From: Oscillospiraceae bacterium
GTDB taxonomy: Bacteria > Bacillota > Clostridia > Oscillospirales > Oscillospiraceae
Direction: 5' to 3'
Length of the DNA: 64,000 nucleotides
Assembly: GCA_022794215.1 (NCBI GenBank)
Contig: JAAWEH010000006.1
Location: 1-64,000, forward strand
The notes under the pieces were generated by a model, which was not told the origin of the DNA, ran no database searches, and saw only the letters and a program-made list of their open reading frames with translations. The first letter of the stretch is position 1. Each line of letters begins with the position of its first letter. This document shows positions 33,529-41,919 of the stretch, in pieces. Both the position numbers and the translations under genes were made by a program.

Positions 33529-34443
33529 ATGAAAAACAGGCTTTGGGCTGTTATACCGGCATTTGCGCTGCTGCTGGCGGGGTGCAGCCAGACTCCCGCG
33601 GAGGAGGAAAATCTGCATATCCTGGCCACCACCTACCCAGTATACCTCTTTACCACTGCCCTTACAGAGGGAATAGATGAGGTGGAGGTCTCTCTTCTGG
33701 TCAATTCTCAAACCTCCTGCCTCCACGACTATACCTTAACGGTGAAGGACATGAAGGCCATCGAGAAGGCCGACATTATCGTCATGAACGGAGCGGGGCT
33801 GGAGGAGTTTATGGAGGACGCTCTGGCAACCTCTGACGCAGTGGTCATCGACTGCTCGGAGGGGGTGGAGCTGCTGCCTACTTTGGAGCACCACGGCCAC
33901 GACGGCCACGACCATGAGGAGGAATATGACCCTCATTTCTGGATGGAGCCGGAGAGGGCCTGTCAGATGGTCAACAACATTGCCCAAGGGCTTTTCCCCC
34001 TGCTTCCGCCCCAGAGCGGCAACCCGGCCGTTCAAGATTTCTCGGCCCGGTGGACCGGGACAGACACCGCCATTGACACGATCCTCTATAAGCAGGATAC
34101 CTCCCCCCTGACGGGCCAAAAATTCATCACCTTCCACGACGGCTTCCAATATTTTGCCCAGGCTCTTGGCCTGGATCTTTTGAAGGCCATCGAGGAAGAG
34201 GAGGGGGCCACCGCCTCTGCCGCTGAGATCAAGGAGGTCGTGGCCCTCATCGAGGAATACCACATCCCCGCCATCTTCGTGGAAAAGAACGGCTCCTCGG
34301 CCACGGCGGAGGTCATCGCCCGGGAGACGGGCTGCGGCGTTTATGAGCTGGATATGCTCATGAGCGGGGACGGTTCGGGCATCCAGGCCTATCTTGACGC
34401 CATGAGCCGCAATTTAGAAACCATTTTGGAGGCTCTCCCATGA
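33529..34443 (+). CDS. znuA: Zinc/manganese ABC transporter substrate-binding lipoprotein
   Basis: A 304-residue lipoprotein (signal ending LLLAGCSQ) of the cluster A-I metal-binding family (ZnuA/AdcA). It has the His/Asp-rich loop HHGHDGHDHEEEYDPHFWMEPE and the conserved ligands in FITFHDGFQYF and VYELDML. It should capture Zn2+ outside the membrane and hand it to the permease encoded two genes downstream. The start at 33529 follows GGGAGGTGAG. It overlaps znuC by 4 bases. The His loop favours zinc over manganese. Confidence 0.9.
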   Translation: MKNRLWAVIPAFALLLAGCSQTPAEEENLHILATTYPVYLFTTALTEGIDEVEVSLLVNSQTSCLHDYTLTVKDMKAIEKADIIVMNGAGLEEFMEDALATSDAVVIDCSEGVELLPTLEHHGHDGHDHEEEYDPHFWMEPERACQMVNNIAQGLFPLLPPQSGNPAVQDFSARWTGTDTAIDTILYKQDTSPLTGQKFITFHDGFQYFAQALGLDLLKAIEEEEGATASAAEIKEVVALIEEYHIPAIFVEKNGSSATAEVIARETGCGVYELDMLMSGDGSGIQAYLDAMSRNLETILEALP

Positions 34444-35210
34444 GCATACACAAGCATGACAACTGCACCGGCCGCGGCTGTGAAGGGCTTTGCTGCCTGG
34501 AGCTGAAGAATGTGGGGGTTACCATGGGCACCGACGAGCTGCTGCGGGAGGTGTCCTTCCACCTCCACTGCGGGGAAATCGCCGCTCTCATCGGGCCCAA
34601 CGGGGCGGGCAAGTCCTCCCTGTTCAAGGCCATTTTGGGGCAGCTGCCCCATTCGGGCTCCATCGGGTTTCAGCGCTCTGACGGGGCCAAGAGCCGACCG
34701 GTCATCGGCTATGTGCCCCAGTCCCCCACCTTTGACCGGGGAGATCCGGTGAGCGTGCTGGACTTTTTTGCCGCCGCCGTCGGCGACTGGCCCGTATTTC
34801 TGCCCATCCCCCGGAAGCTCCGGGAGCGGGTGGGGGCCTGCCTCGCCCGAACCCATGCCGAGGGGCTGATGGACAAGCGGGTGGGCGCCCTGTCGGGCGG
34901 AGAACTGCAGCGGGTGCTGATGGCACTGGCTTTGGAGCCCCTGCCCCACATCCTTATTCTGGACGAGCCTTTGTCCGGTGTAGACGTGGAGGGAGAGCGG
35001 CAGCTTCTGGACATGCTGGACGAGCTGCGGCGAACCTATGACCTCTCCATCCTTTTTTCCACCCATGATTTTGCCACTCTGGAGCAGTACGCCGACAAGG
35101 TGATCCTGCTTCAGAACACGGTGTTGAAGATCGGCTCCCCCGGACAGGTACTGGGGTCGGCGGAGTTTCAAGGCGTGTTTCACCTGCGGATGGGAAAGGG
35201 GGCGGAGTGA
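34440..35210 (+). CDS. znuC: Zinc ABC transporter ATP-binding protein
   Basis: A 256-residue ATPase with GPNGAGKSS (Walker A), GYVPQSP (Q loop), LSGGELQRVLMA (signature), ILILDEPLSGVD (Walker B) and FSTHDF (switch His). An N-terminal extension of about 20 residues is rich in His and Cys (MSIHKHDNCTGRGCEGLCC), unusual for ZnuC and a possible metal site. It is coupled to znuA by ATGA overlap and directly abuts znuB. Confidence 0.92.
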   Translation: MSIHKHDNCTGRGCEGLCCLELKNVGVTMGTDELLREVSFHLHCGEIAALIGPNGAGKSSLFKAILGQLPHSGSIGFQRSDGAKSRPVIGYVPQSPTFDRGDPVSVLDFFAAAVGDWPVFLPIPRKLRERVGACLARTHAEGLMDKRVGALSGGELQRVLMALALEPLPHILILDEPLSGVDVEGERQLLDMLDELRRTYDLSILFSTHDFATLEQYADKVILLQNTVLKIGSPGQVLGSAEFQGVFHLRMGKGAE

Positions 35211-36059
35211 ATGGAGCTTTGGTACGCTCTTGTGGATCTGCTGCCCTTTGAGTGGGCACAGCCGGGGCACATGTTCTTTATGAAACATGCGCTGCTGGCC
35301 GTTTTGGTCATCTCGCCCCTGTTTGGGCTTTTGTCCACCATGGTGGTGCAGAGCCGGATGTCCTTTTTCTCCGACGCGCTGGGACATTCCGCCTTTACGG
35401 GCATTGCCATCGGGGTGCTGTGCGGGCTTCAGGAGCCCATGTGGGCAGCGGTGGGGTTCGCGCTGGCGTTCTCCCTTCTCTTTACCTGGGTGCGCAGGCG
35501 AACCAGTCTGGCAAGCGACACGGTGATCGGCGTCTTTTCCTCCACGGCCGTGGCCCTGGGGATCTTTGCGGCCACTTTGGGGGGCGGATCCTTTACCAAG
35601 TTCAACGCGCTGCTCATCGGCGATATTTTAAGCGTGGAGCCCCGGAGGATCGGGCTGTTGGCGGGGATCCTGGCGGTGGCGCTGGTACTGTGGGTGTGCG
35701 CTTACAATACCTTGCTGCTCTCCGCTCTCCACCCTCCTTTGGCGGACAGCCGGGGGATCCGGGTCTTTTGGCAGGAGGCGGTGCTCAACGCCGCTATCGC
35801 TGTGGTGGTGACGGTGTCCATGACCTGGGTGGGACTGCTGGTCATCAACTCTCTGCTGGTTCTCCCTGCCGCCGCCGCCCGGGGGATCGCCCGGAATACC
35901 CGACAGTATCATCTGTTTTCCGTTTTGGGGGCTGTGGTGTGCGGCGTGGCTGGGTTGATGACTTCCTATTATATTGAGGCCTCCGCCGGGGCTGCCATCA
36001 CACTGTATCTGGCGCTCTATTTTGCCCTTGCCGCGGTTTTTCAGCGGGAGCGCCCGTAA
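35211..36059 (+). CDS. znuB: Zinc ABC transporter permease
   Basis: A 282-residue ABC-3 family permease with about 8-9 helices; SRMSFFSDALGHSAFTGIAIG and LVINSLLVLPAAAARGIARN are typical. It starts immediately after the znuC stop and completes the znuACB importer. A bidirectional terminator follows. Confidence 0.93.
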   Translation: MELWYALVDLLPFEWAQPGHMFFMKHALLAVLVISPLFGLLSTMVVQSRMSFFSDALGHSAFTGIAIGVLCGLQEPMWAAVGFALAFSLLFTWVRRRTSLASDTVIGVFSSTAVALGIFAATLGGGSFTKFNALLIGDILSVEPRRIGLLAGILAVALVLWVCAYNTLLLSALHPPLADSRGIRVFWQEAVLNAAIAVVVTVSMTWVGLLVINSLLVLPAAAARGIARNTRQYHLFSVLGAVVCGVAGLMTSYYIEASAGAAITLYLALYFALAAVFQRERP

Positions 36060-36077
36060 AAGGATGCTTTCCCATAA

Positions 36078-36110
36078 AAAAGGCCGCCCGGTCTTGCCGG
36101 GCGGCCTTTT
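36078..36110. terminator. Bidirectional terminator
   Basis: AAAAGGCCGCCCGG pairs perfectly with CCGGGCGGCCTTTT between znuB and the amidase gene. Confidence 0.93.
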
Positions 36111-36116
36111 CATCTC

Positions 36117-37631
36117 TTACTTTTGGGGCAGGGTGGCTAAGTAGCTTTCTACTCCCGCGGCCACGCCCTGGGCCAGCTTTTCCTGGTAGTCGGGGCGGAT
36201 GAGCTGCATCAGTTCCTCGTGGCAGGACATGAAGCCGGTCTCCAGCAGGGCGGCGGGCATTGTGGTCTCCCGGAGAACCACATAGTCGTTGGTGAGCAGG
36301 CCCCGGTCAATGGAGCCGGTGCGGGATACCACCGCTTTTTGGATACAGTCGGCCAGCTTTTCTCCCCGGGTGCTGTCCGGGTAGGAATAGGTAAAGGTAC
36401 CTTGGAAAGACAGGTTGGAAGAACTGGCGTTGGCGTGGATGGACACAAAGGCATCCGCCTCCACGCTGTTGGCAATCTCGCAGCGGTCATAGAGATCCAT
36501 GTACACATCGGTGGAACGGGTGAGCACCACGTTATAGCCCTTTTCCCGCAGAAGTTCAGCGGCCCGGAGGGTGATGGGCAGGGTAATGTCCTTCTCCATG
36601 ATCTCCTCATACACCGCGCCGGAGGCGGAACCGCCGTGTCCGGCATCCAGCACTACCGTATAGGCATTGGGATCCCAGTTTTCCGGCAGGGTGGGAACCA
36701 CCGGGCCGGTGGCCGGGGGCTTTACGGTGACCACCACCGCCTGCAGGTTGGCGTCGCCGGTGACGGTGACGTTTTCTTCATAACTGCAGCCCTTGGCCAG
36801 ATCCAGAACCACTCGGGTCACATGGTTCTCCTCTGGGAGAATATCATCCCCGTGCTGGGCGTAGCGCACCCGGTCTACCACCGGGTTTTCCGGACGGATG
36901 GAGCCATCCTGCCCGCTGCCGATGGCAAAGCCCAACAGGTCGATGACCACCCGGTCGCCCAGATCCAGTACCTGGTAGCGGGGGGCCTTGTTTAAGTAGA
37001 GGGTGATGCTCTGAGCATTGTCGTCAGCGGTCACCCGCAGCAGGAAGCCATCGGGCGGGCCGGCGGGGGGCTTAGAGGGGGTGGGCTCCGGTTCGGGCTG
37101 ACTCTGCCGGGCGGTGACCAGAGCGGTGAAGGTATCGTTGTCCCAGTCCACCTGGGCGTGGAGCTGCTCGGAAACAAAGCGGAGGGGCACCAGGGTACGC
37201 TCCACCCCGTCATATTTTGCCACCATTGCCGGAACTTTTCCAGGCAAGTCCACCACGTTTCCGTTGACCACCGCCTGACTTGAGCCCAAGGTGAGAATGA
37301 CCATATCCTCCCCCGCTGAGATCACCACCTGGCGGTTTTCCCCCATCCAGAGAACGGTGGCCCCCAGCGCTTCGGCAATGGGGCGCACGGGAACCAGGGT
37401 GCGGCCGTCCACCCCGTCCACCGTTCGGGTAACGGCGGGAACATCCAGTTCCATGGGCTCTCCGTTAAGCTTTACATTCACTTTTTCGGCCTGAACCGCG
37501 CTCTCATAGCGGCCGGCCGTCTCGTCGTGAAACTGTACACTCACTGTGTCCGGCTGGGCGGCCCAGGCAACGGGCAGTCCAAGGGCCAACAGCAACAGCA
37601 ATGAACAAAAAAAAGGGAATAGTCTTTTCAT
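36117..37631 (-). CDS. N-acetylmuramoyl-L-alanine amidase with stalk domains
   Basis: A 504-residue secreted peptidoglycan hydrolase that cuts the amide bond between MurNAc and the stem peptide. Order: signal peptide (LLLLLALGLPVAWA), copper-amine-oxidase-N-like repeats (GRTLVPVRPIAEALGATVLW and RTLVPLRFVSEQLHAQVDW), a Pro linker, an AMIN domain, and Amidase_3 with zinc ligands in VVLDAGHGGS, the following Glu, and VSIHANAS, plus ALLETGF. The start at 37631 follows AGGAGGAG; the TTG in the track lies inside that site. It probably acts in cell separation or sporulation. Confidence 0.92.
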   Translation of the reverse strand: MKRLFPFFCSLLLLLALGLPVAWAAQPDTVSVQFHDETAGRYESAVQAEKVNVKLNGEPMELDVPAVTRTVDGVDGRTLVPVRPIAEALGATVLWMGENRQVVISAGEDMVILTLGSSQAVVNGNVVDLPGKVPAMVAKYDGVERTLVPLRFVSEQLHAQVDWDNDTFTALVTARQSQPEPEPTPSKPPAGPPDGFLLRVTADDNAQSITLYLNKAPRYQVLDLGDRVVIDLLGFAIGSGQDGSIRPENPVVDRVRYAQHGDDILPEENHVTRVVLDLAKGCSYEENVTVTGDANLQAVVVTVKPPATGPVVPTLPENWDPNAYTVVLDAGHGGSASGAVYEEIMEKDITLPITLRAAELLREKGYNVVLTRSTDVYMDLYDRCEIANSVEADAFVSIHANASSSNLSFQGTFTYSYPDSTRGEKLADCIQKAVVSRTGSIDRGLLTNDYVVLRETTMPAALLETGFMSCHEELMQLIRPDYQEKLAQGVAAGVESYLATLPQK

Positions 37632-37772
37632 GGGGGAAAGGCTCCTCCTGGGCAAAATTCGACGAACTTGTTTCCCATTTTAGCCTTTTCTGCCCCAAGT
37701 GTCAATGGAAGTGTCAGGAAAATAGTTTACATAATATCAAAACGGCATGGTCAAAAAATGGTCAAAATTTCC

Positions 37773-37801
37773 TTGACATCATTGGGCATTTATTATAAAA
37801 T
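37773..37801 (+). promoter_or_regulatory. Promoter of the iron-type ABC operon
   Basis: TTGACA, 17 bases, TAAAAT. Confidence 0.88.
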
Positions 37802-37808
37802 GACCCTA

Positions 37809-37829
37809 ACAATAAGAGTTTCTTATTGT
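37809..37829. promoter_or_regulatory. Operator-like palindrome
   Basis: ACAATAAGA-GTT-TCTTATTGT is a perfect inverted repeat with 9-base arms placed at the transcription start of the ABC operon. The regulator is not evident; it does not closely match Fur, DtxR or Zur consensus sites as I know them. Confidence 0.65.
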
Positions 37830-37857
37830 GGAAAAAAGCGAGAAAGAAGGAATTGAG

Positions 37858-38919
37858 ATGAAAAAACTTGCCTGTCTTGGTCTGTCTTTGACCATGACCC
37901 TCGGCCTGCTGTCCGCCTGCGGCGGCGGCGCTGAGACTACTCCCACCCCCGCGCCTGCTGAGAGTACCGCTCCCGTGGAGAGCTCCGCTCCCGAGAAGAC
38001 CTACTCCGGCAAAGTCATGATGTACTCCTCCATGCAGGAGGATCAGCTCATGGCCATCAAGGAAGGCTTTGAGAAGAAGTATCCCGGCATCACCATGGAG
38101 TACTACTTCGCCGGCACCAGCAAGGTGGTCACCAAGATCTCCACCGAGGCCCAGGCCGGCCACGTGGACGCCGACGTAATTTGGGTGGGCGACGCCGCCA
38201 CCTACGTCTCCTTTAAGGAGAGCGACATCCTCCAGAAATACTCCTCCCCCGAGGCCGCCAATCTGGATCCCGCTTACGTGGACGCCGACGGCTACTACAC
38301 CGCCGCCCGTCTGGTGGGCGTGGGCATCGCCTACAACACCGTGAACGTCACTCCCGAAGAGGCCCCCAAGACCTGGGACGACCTGCTGGATCCCAAGTGG
38401 AACGACCAGATTGTCATGTCCGACCCCGGCACCGCCGGCACCACCAAGTACTGGATGAACGCCATCATGTGCTCTGACAAGTACGGCGTGGACTACATGC
38501 AGAAGCTTCACGACAACGGCTGCTACCTGGAGAGCGGCACCACCGCCACCCACAACCAGCTGGCCGCCAGCGCCTACAAGGTGGGCGTGTGCCTGGACTA
38601 CGTCACCGCCAACCTGGTGGCTGAGGGTTCCCCCATCGCCTTCCTGTATCCCGAGGATACCGTCTCCATCGCCAGCCCCATCGGTCTGGTGAAGGACTGC
38701 AACAACGAGGAGAACGGCAAGCTGCTGTATGATTACATCCTGTCCAAGGAAGGCCAGGAGATCCTGGTGGCCAACAACCTGGTCTCCGTCCGCGAGGACG
38801 TGGAGCAGGCCGTGGATCTGACCGCCATCCCCTCCATGCTGGAGTCCGATTTTGCGAAGCTGGCTTCCGACAGCGACGCCAACCTGGACGCCTTCAACAA
38901 AATCTTCGGTCTGTCCTAA
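37858..38919 (+). CDS. ABC transporter substrate-binding lipoprotein (Fe3+/FbpA-like)
   Basis: A 353-residue lipoprotein (signal GLLSACGGG, then a Thr/Pro/Ala linker). The type II periplasmic-binding fold matches the FbpA/AfuA/phosphonate-like family (GKVMMYSSMQEDQLMAIKEGFEKKYPGI, DVIWVGDAATYVSF, KTWDDLLDPKW). Ligands carried by this family include Fe3+, thiamine derivatives, 2-aminoethylphosphonate and organophosphates. The start at 37858 follows AGAAGGAATTGAG. It is the first gene of the operon; a partial terminator separates it from the ATPase and permease genes, so more of this subunit may be made. Confidence 0.88.
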   Translation: MKKLACLGLSLTMTLGLLSACGGGAETTPTPAPAESTAPVESSAPEKTYSGKVMMYSSMQEDQLMAIKEGFEKKYPGITMEYYFAGTSKVVTKISTEAQAGHVDADVIWVGDAATYVSFKESDILQKYSSPEAANLDPAYVDADGYYTAARLVGVGIAYNTVNVTPEEAPKTWDDLLDPKWNDQIVMSDPGTAGTTKYWMNAIMCSDKYGVDYMQKLHDNGCYLESGTTATHNQLAASAYKVGVCLDYVTANLVAEGSPIAFLYPEDTVSIASPIGLVKDCNNEENGKLLYDYILSKEGQEILVANNLVSVREDVEQAVDLTAIPSMLESDFAKLASDSDANLDAFNKIFGLS

Positions 38920-39046
38920 TTCTGTCTCTCCGAATTTAGACGCTTCGTAAACCCCGGCCGGTTTTCGCAGACACGGATACCGGAGCCATGGCAAGGTTTC
39001 CCGCGCCGCAGGCGGAGCGTCCGGCCGGAAACGAAATCGTAACCGA

Positions 39047-39087
39047 CAAGGTGGGGGAAACGATATGTTACCCCCACCTTGTTGTTT
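39047..39087 (+). terminator. Intercistronic terminator (probably partial)
   Basis: CAAGGTGGGGG pairs with CCCCCACCTTG, followed by TTGTTTC. The T run is interrupted, so some readthrough into the ATPase gene is expected. Confidence 0.65.
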
Positions 39088-39118
39088 CATTGTAAAGAGA
39101 AAGTAAGGAGGGATATTT

Positions 39119-40210
39119 TTGGCAAAGGTTTCATTTAAGAACATCTCCTTCAAGTACGGCGATCACCAGATCCTCAAGGATTTCAGCCTGGATATTGAAA
39201 GCGGCGAGATCATGTGTCTGGTAGGGCCCTCGGGCTGCGGAAAGACCACTCTGGTTCGCTGCCTGCTGGGACTGAACAAGCCGGAAACCGGGGAGATCTA
39301 TGTGGGAGACACCTGCATTTTCAGCGCCAAGAGCCGCACCAACATGGCGGTGGAGCGCCGAAACATCGGTATCGTCTTCCAGGACTATGCCGTATGGCCC
39401 CACCTGACAGTGAGCGAAAATGTGGGCTATCCCCTGAAGAAAAAGAGGGTCAGCAAGGCTGAGATCGCCCAGCGGGTGGCCGATACCCTGGCTCTGGTAA
39501 ACATGACCGAGTATGCCAACCACCTGCCCAGTCAGCTCTCCGGCGGACAGCAGCAGCGGGTGGCCATCGCCCGGGCCCTGGTGAGCAACAGCGACATCAT
39601 TGTTATGGATGAGCCCATCACCAACCTGGACGCCAAGCTCCGGGAGCAGATGCTGGAGGAAATCCGGGAGATCCAGCGCAAGAGCGGCACCACCGTTCTC
39701 TACATCACCCATGACCAGCAGTCCGCCCTGCAGCTGTGTGACCGGATGGCCATTATGGAGCCTGACGGAACTCTGTGCCAGCTGGGAACCGATGAGGACA
39801 TCATCCTTCGGCCTGCCAACCGTTTTACCTTCGAGTTTATCGGCGTTTCTAACTTCATTCCGGTGGAGGCAAACGGCGGCAAGCTGACCCTAAAGCCTGA
39901 GGGGGGCTCCTTCCCCTGGGCCGACGGCGTTCTTCCCGAGGGGACTGACCTGTCCCAGGGGCTGGAGGTAGGCGTACGGCCCAACGACATCGTCTTTGAT
40001 CCCCAGTCTCCCCTGCGGGCCGTTGTCACCCGCTCGGTGTTCCTGGGCAGCGAGTATGACTACTTCATCCAGCTGGGTTCCCAGGAGCTGCGGGTACAGC
40101 AGAACACCCTGGACGCCGCCCGCTACGGCATTGTCAAAGAAGGGGCTGAGACCGGGATCCGGCTGCTCAACTACCGCTTCTATCCCCCGAAAAAGGAGGT
40201 GTCGGCATGA
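39119..40210 (+). CDS. ABC transporter ATP-binding protein 1 (FbpC/PotA-like)
   Basis: A 363-residue ATPase: GPSGCGKTT (Walker A), LSGGQQQRVAIARAL (signature), DIIVMDEPITNLD (Walker B), ITHDQQSALQLCDR, and a C-terminal TOBE-like regulatory region. The start is TTG at 39119 with AAGGAGG 8 bases upstream. It overlaps the permease gene (ATGA). Pairing with ATPase 2 beyond the permease suggests a heterodimeric motor or alternative ATPases. Confidence 0.92.
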   Translation: MAKVSFKNISFKYGDHQILKDFSLDIESGEIMCLVGPSGCGKTTLVRCLLGLNKPETGEIYVGDTCIFSAKSRTNMAVERRNIGIVFQDYAVWPHLTVSENVGYPLKKKRVSKAEIAQRVADTLALVNMTEYANHLPSQLSGGQQQRVAIARALVSNSDIIVMDEPITNLDAKLREQMLEEIREIQRKSGTTVLYITHDQQSALQLCDRMAIMEPDGTLCQLGTDEDIILRPANRFTFEFIGVSNFIPVEANGGKLTLKPEGGSFPWADGVLPEGTDLSQGLEVGVRPNDIVFDPQSPLRAVVTRSVFLGSEYDYFIQLGSQELRVQQNTLDAARYGIVKEGAETGIRLLNYRFYPPKKEVSA

Positions 40211-41916
40211 GCCACAAAAAGGACTTAGCGGCTGTGGACGGCCGCCGCTTCAACGTGGATGGGATCCTCACCGCCGTCAGCGTGGTGCTGCTGCTCATCG
40301 TGGTAGTCATCCCTGTTTTCTCCATCATCTACAACTCCTTCTTTTATAAGGGGCAGTTCGATCCCCAGCTGTTCATCGGACAACTCACCGACGCCAATAA
40401 CCTGGCGGCCATGTGGAACACCATCAAGATCGCCTTCTGGGTGACCCTGCTGGGCACCATTCTGGGCACCTTCTACGCCTGGCTGCTGGGCCGCAGCGAC
40501 ATCCCCGCCAAGGGCCTGATGCGGGCGCTGTTCAACATCCCCTACATGTTCCCTCCCTTCCTGGGGGCCATGGCCTGGGATCTGCTGCTCAACGGACGCT
40601 CCGGCTACCTGAACAAGGCCCTGATGGAGATCTTCCATCTGTCCAAGGCCCCTGTGAACATCAACACTCTGGCCGGCATCATCTTCGTGGAGATCAGCTA
40701 CTACTTCCCCTTCGTCTTTATGCAGGTGGTCTCCGCTCTGGAGCGGATGGATCCTACCCTGGAGGAATGCGCCCGGATCGCCGGCGCCAAGCAGATGACC
40801 GTCATCCGGAAGATCACCCTTCCTCTGGTGGTGCCCGCCATCTCCGCCGGCGCCCTGCTCATCATGACCACCTCCCTGGCCCACTTCGGTGTGCCTTCTA
40901 TCCTGGGCTTCTCCCAGGGCATCTTCACCCTGCCCACCAAGATCTACGCCGTTATCTCCCGGTCGGAGGGCAGCTTTGAAGGGATCCGCCAGGGCGCCGC
41001 GCTGTCCATCATGCTGGTCATCGTGGTGTCCATCGCCCTGATCATCCAGAAAAAGGTGCTCTCCTCGGGCAGCTATGACATCATTAAGGGCAAGAGTATG
41101 CGTCCCACCCTCATCAAGCTCCGGGGCGCCAAGATCCCTCTGCTGGTGCTGTGTATCGCCACCCTGATCCTCATCGTGGTGGTGCCCCTGGTGATGATCT
41201 TCCTGGTGAGCCTGGTGAAGGCCTACGGCCTGCCCCTGGTGCCCGAAAACTTCACCTTCAACAACTACATGAAGGTCTTCCGCATGGACGGCACCATGAA
41301 CTCCATTTTCAACTCCCTGAAGCTGTCCATCGGCGCGGGCATCATTTGTATGTTCCTGGGCACTCTCATCGCCTACGTGGTGCAGAAGATCAAGCCCAAG
41401 GGAAAAGAAGCGCTGGAGATCCTCTCCGTGCTGCCCTACTCCCTGCCCGGCACCGTGCTGGCCATCGGCGTGATCCTGGCCTGGTCGGGAGCCATCTTCG
41501 GCATCAAGCTGAGCAACACTCTGTGGATCATTCTGATCGCCTACATCGCCCGGTACCTGTCCTTCTCCATGAAGAGCTCCTCGGCGGCCCTGCTGCAGGT
41601 TCACCCCTCTTTGGAGGAGGCGGCCCGGACTTGTGGCGCCAGCCATATGGAGAGTCTGAAGGACGTGACACTGCCCCTGATTCGCCCCGCCATGGTCTCC
41701 GGCTTCTTCCTGATCTTCCTGCCGGCCATGCGGGAGGTTACCACCTCCGTGCTGCTCTACGGCCCCTATACCCGGACCCTGGGCGTGCAGATCTATTCTC
41801 TGCGTGACGCGGGCATGATCCCCCAGGCCGCGGCCTTGGGCTCCATCGCCATCGTACTTATCATCATCTGCAATACCATCGTCACCGAGGTGACGAAAGA
41901 CAGAAAGGGGGTCTGA
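40207..41916 (+). CDS. ABC transporter permease, fused double MetI domain (FbpB-like)
   Basis: A 569-residue protein with about 12 helices and two copies of the permease EAA-type loop: CARIAGAKQMTVIRKITLPLVVPAI in the first half and AARTCGASHMESLKDVTLPLIRPAM in the second. This two-in-one layout is typical of FbpB/ThiP-type importers, where one polypeptide replaces two permeases. It is coupled to ATPase 1 upstream and lies 3 bases before ATPase 2. Confidence 0.92.
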   Translation: MSHKKDLAAVDGRRFNVDGILTAVSVVLLLIVVVIPVFSIIYNSFFYKGQFDPQLFIGQLTDANNLAAMWNTIKIAFWVTLLGTILGTFYAWLLGRSDIPAKGLMRALFNIPYMFPPFLGAMAWDLLLNGRSGYLNKALMEIFHLSKAPVNINTLAGIIFVEISYYFPFVFMQVVSALERMDPTLEECARIAGAKQMTVIRKITLPLVVPAISAGALLIMTTSLAHFGVPSILGFSQGIFTLPTKIYAVISRSEGSFEGIRQGAALSIMLVIVVSIALIIQKKVLSSGSYDIIKGKSMRPTLIKLRGAKIPLLVLCIATLILIVVVPLVMIFLVSLVKAYGLPLVPENFTFNNYMKVFRMDGTMNSIFNSLKLSIGAGIICMFLGTLIAYVVQKIKPKGKEALEILSVLPYSLPGTVLAIGVILAWSGAIFGIKLSNTLWIILIAYIARYLSFSMKSSSAALLQVHPSLEEAARTCGASHMESLKDVTLPLIRPAMVSGFFLIFLPAMREVTTSVLLYGPYTRTLGVQIYSLRDAGMIPQAAALGSIAIVLIIICNTIVTEVTKDRKGV

Positions 41917-41919
41917 GGA

